Assembly (NCBI GenBank): GCA_030524525.1
Contig: JAUNGI010000010.1
Span: forward strand, 1-58,259
Length of the DNA stretch: 58,259 bases
Direction of reading: 5' to 3'
Origin: Lachnospiraceae bacterium
GTDB lineage: Bacteria; Bacillota; Clostridia; Lachnospirales; Lachnospiraceae
Shown in pieces: positions 52,270-58,259 of this stretch. The notes beneath the pieces were generated by a model. That model saw only the letters and a program-made list of their open reading frames with translations, was not told the origin of the DNA and did not search any database. Position 1 is the stretch's first letter. The number at the start of each line of letters is the position of its first letter. A program made the translations under genes and the position numbers.

Positions 52270-52298
52270 GTGGAGACGGTAGTCTTGATGTCACGGGT
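52268..52298 (+). repeat. Right copy of the rlmD-end direct repeat (att-like)
   Basis: This 31-bp copy of the rlmD 3' end (29 of 31 identical) is not attached to any methyltransferase gene. With the copy at 50467 it flanks the 1.8-kb Fic segment. Confidence 0.8.
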
Positions 52299-52310
52299 AA
52301 AAGCTGACCA

Positions 52311-52347
52311 CCGAAAAAGTGCCGTATTTACGGGCTTTCCGGGCATT
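52311..52347 (+). repeat. Island 37-bp shared segment, first copy
   Basis: CCGAAAAAGTGCCGTATTTA and the following GGGCTTTCC resemble 54781-54817, where the same bases read CCGAAAAAGTCCCATTTTAC and GGGTTTCC. Confidence 0.5.
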
Positions 52348-52422
52348 AAGCCGTCAGCGGCAATGAGCGAAAAAGGCCGCAAAAATCCCTCCGTGGGAAC
52401 ATATCAAAGCAAATGTTCGGAG

Positions 52423-52513
52423 GGTTGAGTAGGCGGTTTAGATGTCGGCAGGTTGAGTTAGTGGTTTAGATGTTTTTGTTATAGGTTTGAAGCTGTGATT
52501 TAGATGCCGGGCA
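52423..52513 (+). repeat. Three imperfect direct repeats upstream of the GNAT gene
   Basis: Units start at 52423, 52451 and 52484 and share GGTTGAGT or GGTTTGA followed by GTTTAGATG or GATTTAGATG. They end just before the ribosome-binding site of the next gene and might be protein-binding sites. Confidence 0.5.
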
Positions 52514-52526
52514 GATTGGAGAATGC

Positions 52527-53015
52527 ATGCAAGTTGAAACAAGAATGCTCAGAAACGATGAAGTCTCTCTATTAAAAGAGTTTCTTTATGAGGCTATATT
52601 CATACCAGAAGGTATGACACCTCCGCCAAGAGATATAGTCGAAAAACCTGAGCTGCGGATATATACAGATGATTTTGGAACACGGCGGGGAGACAACTGC
52701 CTTGTCGCAGTAAGTAATAATCAAATTGTCGGTGCAGTCTGGACGCGGATCATGAACGATTATGGACATGTGGATGATGATGCACCGTCCTTCGCAATTT
52801 CGCTTTACAAGGATTATCGTGGTCAGGGCATCGGCACGAGGCTTATGGAAGAAATGCTTTCTCTTCTCCAGATGCAAGGTTTCAACAAAGCATCTCTGGC
52901 TGTACAAAAAGCAAACTATGCTGTGCGCTTGTATGAGAAGGTTGGCTTTCAGACGGTAGAAGAGAACGACGAAGAGTACATAATGGTTTGTGAATTACAG
53001 GAGACGACAGCTTGA
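52527..53015 (+). CDS. GNAT-family N-acetyltransferase
   Basis: The 162-residue protein has the GNAT fold, with the acetyl-CoA loop in YRGQGIGTRLMEEMLSLL (about 92-110) and the usual ending LYEKVGFQTVEENDEEY. The substrate is unknown. The ATG at 52527 has TGGAGA. It overlaps the HEAT-repeat gene by 4 bp. The AT-rich codon use matches the other island genes and differs from the host genes around it. Confidence 0.87.
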   Translation: MQVETRMLRNDEVSLLKEFLYEAIFIPEGMTPPPRDIVEKPELRIYTDDFGTRRGDNCLVAVSNNQIVGAVWTRIMNDYGHVDDDAPSFAISLYKDYRGQGIGTRLMEEMLSLLQMQGFNKASLAVQKANYAVRLYEKVGFQTVEENDEEYIMVCELQETTA

Positions 53016-53617
53016 ACGAATCGGAGTTATATAAAGAACTTGGAGTGTTGACAAAAGACAAGGATAAATGGGAAGAAAGCATCCCGTATGTTTCATCGCT
53101 CCTTGGCCATGAATCTGTAAAGATAAAAGCAAAGGCGCTATGGCTTATTGGTGAGATGGGCCTTGTATATCCGCTGTTAGTGCAGGATGCGGTTCCTGAA
53201 ATAGCTTCTTTCTGTGATAGCTCAGATTCGCTTTTACGCGAACGGGCAGTTAATGCTCTTGGCAGGATCGGACGAGGCAACTATCAGGTTATCGAAGCGT
53301 ATTGGACCGGTCTGTTCCGTTTTGCCTCTGATGAAGAGCCAAAGGTAAGGCTGAGTTTTATCTGGGCATCAGAAAACATCGCCACGAACACTCCCGACAT
53401 TTATGAGAATTACATGACGATGTTTGAAACGCTTCTGCACGACGCAGATGACAAGGTAAGGATGGAAGCTCCCGAAATCTTCCGCGTTCTTGGGAAGCGC
53501 AGACCGGAGTTTGTCAGACCTTATGTGGAGCAGTTGCAACGCATATCTGAAACCGACGAAAACCGTGTCGTAAGGATACACTGTCTGGGTGCAATCAAGG
53601 CAACGACATCAAAATAG
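53012..53617 (+). CDS. HEAT-repeat protein
   Basis: The 201-residue protein is all-helical with four to five HEAT-like repeats, for example IKAKALWLIGEMG, LLRERAVNALGRIG, PKVRLSFIWASENI and DKVRMEAPEIFRVLG. Such proteins usually act as scaffolds for protein contacts. The start is TTG at 53012, overlapping the stop of the GNAT gene, with AGGAG upstream, so the two are probably translated together. No catalytic motif is present. Confidence 0.8.
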   Translation: MNESELYKELGVLTKDKDKWEESIPYVSSLLGHESVKIKAKALWLIGEMGLVYPLLVQDAVPEIASFCDSSDSLLRERAVNALGRIGRGNYQVIEAYWTGLFRFASDEEPKVRLSFIWASENIATNTPDIYENYMTMFETLLHDADDKVRMEAPEIFRVLGKRRPEFVRPYVEQLQRISETDENRVVRIHCLGAIKATTSK

Positions 53618-53629
53618 TCATTAGACAGA

Positions 53630-54703
53630 GTGAGGTTCCCACACTTCAATCATGACGGTGAATATCATTATCGCAGCGGCAGTACGAAGCAGCAGCTCCG
53701 TGGTAATGCCCTGACAAATTTTCTGATGTCGAAGACCGGAATAAAGTGGGATGCGGCGACGGTATCTAATATCACGGTTGACGATTTAGACAAAGAGAGT
53801 TTTGATATTTTCCGCCGCGAGGCGCTTCGCAGTGGACGCATGACAAAAGAGGATTTGAATATACCAAATGCAGAGCTTTTAGATAAGCTCGACCTACTGG
53901 TTGATGACAAACTGAAAAGGGCCGGAGCGCTCTGTTTCTATCGTAATGCGGAGAAGATCATCAGCGGCTGTTATGTAAAAATTGGGAAATTTGAGGGCAG
54001 CGAGCTTTTGTATCAAGACGAAGTACATGGGTCACTACTGCTGATGGCAGATAGAGTGATTGACTTGATTTATTTGAAATATCTGAAAGCAGCAGTTTCT
54101 TATCATAAAGAAACAAGGGTGGAAACCTAGCCCTTTGCCCGAGATGCAGTGCGCGAGGCAGTTTATAACGCTCTGATTCATTGCAATTGGGCTGACAATA
54201 ATCCGATTCAAATTCGTATTGATGAGGATGCAATGTATATCAGCAACGGCAGTCTGCTTCCTTTTGGTTGGACGGCAGAAACTTTGCTGGAGGCCCATTC
54301 CTCAAAGCCTTTTAATCCGGATATCGCGAGAGTATTTTACCGCGCAGGTTATATTGAAAGCTGGGGGCGTGGAATTCAGAAAATTTGTGATGCCTGTAAA
54401 AATCTTGGCGCTGATGAGCCGGAGTACATTGTGCACGGTGAGGATATCATGGTAAAGTTTAATGCACTCCAAAGCACCAAAGTGCCAAATCCCAAATTGC
54501 CAAATGGCAGTTTGAATGGCAGTTTAGAATGTGAAATTTTGAAACTCATTCATGATAATCCGGCATCAACAGCATCCGAAATGGCAAAGAGTTTGAATGC
54601 TGGACTAAGAACTGTTTATCGTGTACTGGATAAATTGAAGAATGAGGGAAAAATTGAGCGCATCGGCGGGAAACGATATGGCCACTGGCAGATCCATGAC
54701 TAA
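53630..54703 (+). pseudogene. Schlafen/RecG-like ATP-binding regulator, truncated and interrupted by TAG
   Basis: Two open stretches in the same frame (53630-54130 and 54149-54703) belong to one gene of the family with an N-terminal Schlafen AlbA_2 domain and a RecG-like ATP-binding part. The N-terminal AlbA_2 domain is missing and the fragment starts at DGEYHYRSGSTKQQL. A single TAG at 54128-54130 stands where relatives have an aromatic residue, between RVET and PFARDAVREAVYNAL. Downstream, FYRAGYIESWGRGIQKI and a C-terminal winged helix (ASEMAKSLNAGLRTVYRVLD) are well kept. It has thus lost its start and gained a stop, most likely as part of island decay. Confidence 0.8.
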
Positions 54704-55017
54704 AGATCGACGGGGTGAGACGATGAAATCCCATGCACTCGCGGAGCCGATCAGGGTTGGGCGATGGGCTTGCCCGATTCCCGAAAAAGTCCCATTTTAC
54801 GCGGGTTTCCTGAAATCGTGGATATGTTCCCGCTAACGAATGGACTTGAAGCGGACGAGGCAAATTTCGATATTTTTAGATGAAATCGGCTAGATTTATT
54901 TCCGAAAACGTTGAAAGAAGCCGACATCAAAATGGAGCAATTGAGCCATATTGAGCCAATAACGATAATGTCATAAATAAAAAATGAGAATGATATCATT
55001 TTTTAGTTGAAGTTAAA
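54704..55017 (+). other. Gene-free segment with island repeats
   Basis: No gene is seen. It contains the second copies of the 37-bp segment (54781-54817) and of R1 (54865-54949), then an AT-rich inverted repeat with arms AAAAAATGA and TCATTTTTT (54977-55002) just before the next gene. Confidence 0.55.
54865..54949 (+). repeat. Island repeat R1, second copy
   Basis: Relative of 52185-52269, with the same order of conserved blocks up to GAGCCAT. It is not followed by an rlmD-end repeat. Confidence 0.6.
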
Positions 55018-55764
55018 ATGAACAATAAAAATAACATTATCGAATCCGTACAACATCTCATACAAGCCTATAACATGGGGCTGCTTGGCGGAGAAAAAAT
55101 GCCTGAACATAAAAACCCTAATCTGAAGATTTCCTTAAAAGAGAACTATATGTACTTTACGCTTCCTATGGCTCTGAATTACCAGCGTGATTCTTATGCT
55201 CTTTGGAAATGTGCCAACAAAATGTATTCGGAGTTTCCAAACATATTCGACAGTCATATGGTATGCGCCATGGAACCAGAGGAGATAAAGAATATCCTTG
55301 TAAGATATAAGGTTGCCCTTCAGCCGAATAAGCAGCCTGTTATATGGTCTACACTATGCCGCACGATAGAACAGGACTTTGCGGGGGATATTCGAAACCT
55401 GTTTTCGGTTATGGAGTATAATGTTTCTTCTATAAAAAATTATATACAGGGGAATAAAAAGAAGTTCCCATACCTTGGCGGGAATAAGATCTGCAATTAT
55501 TGGTTGTATGTAATGGAACAGTATACAGATGTGAAATTTCAGGATCGAGAGAATATAACTGTAGCGCCTGACACGCATGTGATTCAAGCCAGCACAAAAC
55601 TGGGGCTTATCACGGAAAAGGAGGCGCAGCAAGCTGAGGCTCAGACACTTGTTACGGAACGCTGGGAAAGGGTTCTTGCTCACACAGATATCGTGCCGAT
55701 TGATATTCATACACCGATGTGGCTATGGAGCAGAGGAAAATTTCAAGTTCCTTTGGAGAAATAG
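55018..55764 (+). CDS. Unrecognised 248-residue protein
   Basis: I cannot name this protein with confidence. It is mostly helical, with no signal peptide or membrane segment. The C-terminal half contains YLGGNKICNYWLYVM, APDTHVIQASTKLGLI and PIDIHTPMWLWSRG. The combination of a helix-rich fold, an early GGNK run and conserved late Asp and Trp residues makes a helix-hairpin-helix DNA glycosylase relative conceivable, but this is weak. It has AT-rich island-like codon use. A stub of a P-loop gene starts directly after its stop. Confidence 0.65.
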   Translation: MNNKNNIIESVQHLIQAYNMGLLGGEKMPEHKNPNLKISLKENYMYFTLPMALNYQRDSYALWKCANKMYSEFPNIFDSHMVCAMEPEEIKNILVRYKVALQPNKQPVIWSTLCRTIEQDFAGDIRNLFSVMEYNVSSIKNYIQGNKKKFPYLGGNKICNYWLYVMEQYTDVKFQDRENITVAPDTHVIQASTKLGLITEKEAQQAEAQTLVTERWERVLAHTDIVPIDIHTPMWLWSRGKFQVPLEK

Positions 55765-55818
55765 ATGAAGAAAATTATTGTTATCATTGGACTTAATGGT
55801 GCGGGAGCAAGAATATGA
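55765..55818 (+). pseudogene. Stub of a P-loop NTPase gene
   Basis: Seventeen codons read MKKIIVIIGLNGAGARI then stop. The start is a typical nucleoside- or nucleotide-kinase P-loop (GLNGAG, normally followed by KST). The gene is cut inside the P-loop and joined to the next gene, which marks the right edge of the island near 55.8 kb. Confidence 0.6.
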
Positions 55819-56645
55819 GTGAAACCAACAAGCAAGCAGACCGCGCGGCGGCAGCGGAACCGGAAAACAGAGAGCGCGCGATCCAAAGCATGCTTTCGGC
55901 AATCAAGCGGATCCTTGCGGAAAATCAGCCGTCGGTCTACCTATACGGTTCCTCGGTTTTGCGGGATTTTCGACTGGGATGGAGCGATATCGACATTCTC
56001 GTGCTGACGCAGAAACGAATATCGGAAGGGCAGGCGCAGGAGCTTTTACTGCTGCGGCAGAAAATGCTGGAAAATGAGCCGGATAATCCGTATTATCGCT
56101 CTTTTGAGGGCGGGATGCTGACATTGTCCGCGTTTCTTTCCAAAGAGCCCGACCGTGTCGTATATTGGGGAACCAGCGGTCAGCGAATTACCGAGACCTA
56201 TTTGTTTGACAGCTTTTGTATGGTGGAGCTGCTGCGGAGCGGGAAATTGCTATTGGGAGCGGACGTTCGGGAGCAACTAAAAATGCCGGAATATGCGGAA
56301 CTTTATGACGATGTACAAAAGCACTATGAAAGCATCCGACGATATGCGCAGACGACCGGCCGCAGTCTATACACCTTCGGCTGGCTCTTGGATATTGCCA
56401 GAGGCATTTACACGCTTCGCGAAGGGGCGGTCATATCCAAGACGGAGGCGGCGCAGTGGGCGTTGGAGCAGCATTTATGCCCGGTTCCCGAAGCGCTTGA
56501 AACCGCGCTGCGGGTGCGAAAAGCTCCGATGGCATACCGCTGCGATCCGGCAATCGGGGACTATGCGGAAACGCTTGCTCCGAAGATTCAGCGCTTTGCG
56601 GACGTCTTGGAAAAAGAATTGGAAAAATGGAGGGAAAGAAAATGA
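55815..56645 (+). CDS. Nucleotidyltransferase-domain protein
   Basis: The 276-residue protein has a polymerase-beta-type nucleotidyltransferase domain with LYGSSVLRDF and SDIDILVL (about 37-63), and a C-terminal helical domain resembling DUF4111 of aminoglycoside adenylyltransferases (AadA-like). It could modify a small molecule, but resistance cannot be claimed. Codon use returns to the host style. The ATG at 55815 overlaps the end of the P-loop stub. The nitroreductase start overlaps its stop, so those two are coupled. Confidence 0.8.
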   Translation: MSETNKQADRAAAAEPENRERAIQSMLSAIKRILAENQPSVYLYGSSVLRDFRLGWSDIDILVLTQKRISEGQAQELLLLRQKMLENEPDNPYYRSFEGGMLTLSAFLSKEPDRVVYWGTSGQRITETYLFDSFCMVELLRSGKLLLGADVREQLKMPEYAELYDDVQKHYESIRRYAQTTGRSLYTFGWLLDIARGIYTLREGAVISKTEAAQWALEQHLCPVPEALETALRVRKAPMAYRCDPAIGDYAETLAPKIQRFADVLEKELEKWRERK

Positions 56646-57166
56646 GCGATGTTTTGGAAAAGATCAAAACAAGGAGAAGCATTCGGAAATACAAACCCGA
56701 TGCGGTGCCGAAGGAGCTGATTGACCGGATCACGGAGGCAGGATTATACGCTGCAAGCGGCAGGGGCAGCCAGAGTACGATCATCATTCAGGTGACCGAC
56801 AAGGAGCTGCGGGATAGGATCGCAAGAATGAATTGCGAGATCGGCGGCTGGAACGAAGGCTTCGACCCGTTTTACGGCGCGCCCGTTATGCTGATCGTAC
56901 TTGCAAAGAAGGATTGGCCCACCCGGGTTTACGACGGAAGTCTTGTAATGGGAAATCTGATGCTTGCGGCGCATGAGCTGGGGCTTGGAAGCTGCTGGAT
57001 CCACCGGGCGAAGGAGGAGTTCGAGACGGAGTGGGGAAAGGAATTTTTGCGGTCGCTCGGAGTGGAAGGCGAATATGAAGGGATCGGGCACTGTGCCTTG
57101 GGCTATGCGGAGGGAAGCGCGCCCGACGCCGCTCCGCGCAAGGAAAATCGCGTCTTTGCCCTGTAG
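56642..57166 (+). CDS. Nitroreductase-family flavoprotein
   Basis: The 174-residue protein fits the nitroreductase family, FMN-dependent oxidoreductases of small substrates. The FMN contacts are typified by KTRRSIRKYKPDAVPKELI at the start, SGRGSQSTIII and the late GLGSCWIHRAKEE. It lacks the ferredoxin domain found in some relatives. The ATG at 56642 overlaps the preceding stop in ATGA, and GGAGG lies 14 bp upstream. A terminator follows at 57283. Confidence 0.9.
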   Translation: MSDVLEKIKTRRSIRKYKPDAVPKELIDRITEAGLYAASGRGSQSTIIIQVTDKELRDRIARMNCEIGGWNEGFDPFYGAPVMLIVLAKKDWPTRVYDGSLVMGNLMLAAHELGLGSCWIHRAKEEFETEWGKEFLRSLGVEGEYEGIGHCALGYAEGSAPDAAPRKENRVFAL

Positions 57167-57282
57167 AAAACCTTGCTTCCACATCGTTAACACGACGCTC
57201 TGCTCGGAACCTGTATTTGTATGAAGCGGAAATGTGCCGCAGAGGCGCGTTCGAAGCGAGAATTCCGGCAAACGTAACAGAT

Positions 57283-57315
57283 GGGCAGGATGACTTTTCG
57301 CATCCTGCCCTTTTT
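57283..57315 (+). terminator. Rho-independent terminator
   Basis: GGGCAGGATG and CATCCTGCCC form a perfect 10-bp stem, followed by five T. Confidence 0.92.
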
Positions 57316-57317
57316 GA

Positions 57318-57450
57318 TTTCATAGGAAAGAGCGTCGCCTGAAACACAGAAAGCTCTGCTGGGATTGCCCTGCAGCGGAATGGAACGGTGTCGCCGGAGC
57401 GACCCGCCGCAGGCGGAGAATCTCGCTTGTGAGATTCTTGGTTCTGCATG
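57318..57450. repeat. Dispersed palindromic repeat, copy E
   Basis: A single, more diverged unit begins three bases after the terminator: TTTCATAGGA without an exact second arm (GCGTCGCCTGAAAC), the core block with substitutions, CCGCCGCAGGCGGAG and a hairpin GAATCTC/GAGATTC. The decay of both ends suggests that this is an older copy. Confidence 0.8.
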
Positions 57451-57462
57451 GCATTAGCGGCT

Positions 57463-57819
57463 TTACAGTAAATCCTCAATAAACAACAAGATATGCTCCT
57501 GCTGCTTTTCCGGCAGGCGGGCGAACTTGTCGTAGAAATGCTGGTTCTTGGAATCCTCCGGGAAAAAGGTGAAAAATTCCTCCGGCGTAACGTCAAGATA
57601 GTTGCAGATGTAGAAGAAATTCTGCATGGACGGCAGCGTTTTTCCGTTTTCGATCTTGTTGATATAGCCCTCGCTTTGACCAAGCGCCAAGCTCATCTCC
57701 CGACAGGAGACCTTGGTCAGCAGTCGAAGCTGTGTCAAACGCTCTGCAAACTTGGCTTCGTAATCAATAAATTCTGTTTGCTTTTTCTTTTTCTGACCAT
57801 GTGTTTTTTGCGTCCCCAT
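57463..57819 (-). CDS. XRE-family transcriptional regulator
   Basis: The 118-residue protein has a lambda-repressor-type helix-turn-helix (about 23-78) with SCREMSLALGQSEGYINKIE. A short C-terminal segment (FARLPEKQQEHILLFIEDLL) resembles that of other Firmicutes regulators and may serve dimerisation. The ATG at 57819 has AGGGAGG upstream on the reverse strand. A longer frame to 57876 has no such support. An inverted repeat GACAAT/ATTGTC about 100 bp upstream may be its own operator. Confidence 0.87.
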   Translation of the reverse strand: MGTQKTHGQKKKKQTEFIDYEAKFAERLTQLRLLTKVSCREMSLALGQSEGYINKIENGKTLPSMQNFFYICNYLDVTPEEFFTFFPEDSKNQHFYDKFARLPEKQQEHILLFIEDLL

Positions 57820-57917
57820 ACGATCCTCCCTTTTCGCGGCAGAAATAAATTGGCTGAAAGATCGGCTCCTTAGCATGACTTTTCAACCTAATTCTTTTTG
57901 ATATGTCGATACACTAG

Positions 57918-57934
57918 GACAATAGAAAATTGTC
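57918..57934. promoter_or_regulatory. Inverted repeat, possible operator of the XRE gene
   Basis: GACAAT (57918-57923) and ATTGTC (57929-57934) are separated by AGAAA. Confidence 0.4.
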
Positions 57935-58096
57935 GTATGTAATAATTATCATCATTATATTCTATATAAATGGAAATACGGGGCATCTTGAACGCTATTA
58001 CTTGGAGCGCAGGGCGAGAAACACCTTGTTTTCCAATTTTTGTAAAAAAGAAAAGTACAGCAGCTTTTGAAGATGACAGTTGGTAAAAGGCTGTGG

Positions 58097-58172
58097 TATA
58101 ATGTGCAAAATGCTTCGCATTTAGCACTTCTGAATTAAGTGTGCGCTAAAGCGCACGGGAACAAGGTATAAT
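58097..58172 (+). promoter_or_regulatory. Two repeated GGTATAATGTGC boxes
   Basis: GGTATAATGTGC occurs at 58095 and 58165, 70 bp apart. The first is an extended -10 (TGGTATAAT). Between them lie two small palindromes, AAATGC/GCATTT (58108-58122) and GTGCGC/GCGCAC (58141-58156). They may start a transcript that runs out of the window. No gene is seen in 57935-58259. Confidence 0.5.
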
Positions 58173-58194
58173 GTGCGGTAAAGGCAAAGCAAGT

Positions 58195-58259
58195 AAGGGA
58201 TAACGGCGGGGGGCATGGAGACATGTTTTTCGTCTCCGCTGCCCCCGCCGTTATCCCTT
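58195..58259. repeat. Long inverted repeat at window end
   Basis: Arms of 28 bp (58195-58222 and 58232-58259) begin AAGGGATAACGGCGGGGG and end GTTATCCCTT, pairing at 24 of 28 positions around a 9-nt T-rich loop. It has no T-tail inside the window. It could extend further, since it runs to the last base. Confidence 0.8.

Larger units (their letters stand above)
52046..52526 (+). other. Gene-free segment with island repeats
   Basis: No gene is seen. The stretch holds repeat R1 (52185-52269), the right copy of the rlmD-end repeat (52268-52298), a 37-bp segment shared with 54781, and three imperfect repeats of about 30 bp before the GNAT gene. Confidence 0.6.

Noticed and set aside
55815-56645. 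Aminoglycoside resistance gene
   Set aside because: The fold is shared with AadA, but motifs visible here do not show an antibiotic substrate.

Overview
The window looks like chromosome of an anaerobic Gram-positive gut-type bacterium of the class Clostridia, most likely Lachnospiraceae. I infer this from fairly high GC coding sequence, Gram-positive lipoproteins and sorting signals, an FtsEX plus M23 plus S41 cell-wall cluster, greA-lysS, yerC, a DUF1836 regulator, SipW/TasA-like matrix genes and a class B sortase. Species cannot be read from the sequence alone.

Layout. 1-7281: a repeat copy, a CdaR/PucR-type regulator, then ftsE-ftsX, two tandemly duplicated M23 hydrolases and an S41 protease. 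7283-10313: threonine-branch operon of an ACT protein, homoserine dehydrogenase and a phosphoglycerate-mutase-family enzyme. 10335-12760: a small membrane protein, an unusual coiled-coil protein with a doubtful non-AUG start, tRNA-Gln and a tandem repeat pair. 12799-20903: a LytTR response regulator and GHKL kinase, two paralogous lipoproteins whose promoters each carry two direct repeats exactly 21 bp apart, a Cthe_2159-like carbohydrate-binding lipoprotein on the other strand, and a sortase-anchored leucine-rich protein. 21019-24659: a YjjG-like phosphatase, YlmH, greA and lysS. 24660-26490: a repeat pair and an unrecognised 484-residue protein.

26598-39245 is the most striking block. An EAL protein with a broken GGDEF domain is followed on the same strand by a 1973-residue secreted protein, SipW-type secreted proteins with TasA-like character, their own SipW-type signal peptidase, a membrane-anchored protein with a PRTG sorting tail, and a class B sortase. 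I read it as a c-di-GMP-linked machine for building an extracellular matrix or fibre. 39255-44528: a DUF6110-like protein with a P1B ATPase, an HtrA protease, an orphan NMT1/THI5-type binding protein and a small membrane protein. 44900-50510: PcrA helicase, DUF1836 regulator, yerC with a frameshifted partner, and rlmD.

From the 3' end of rlmD to about 55.8 kb lies an AT-richer accessory island of decayed and foreign genes: a Fic protein with a strongly folded leader, GNAT, HEAT-repeat protein, a Schlafen-like pseudogene and a protein of unknown function. A 31-bp copy of the rlmD 3' end recurs 1.8 kb downstream, as expected of an integration scar. Host-like sequence resumes with a nucleotidyltransferase, a nitroreductase, another repeat copy and an XRE regulator. 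The window ends in a large inverted repeat.

A dispersed palindromic repeat family (about 128 bp per unit, five loci, seven whole or partial units) runs through the intergenic spaces. In its first hairpin the two arms differ between loci but remain complementary within each locus.
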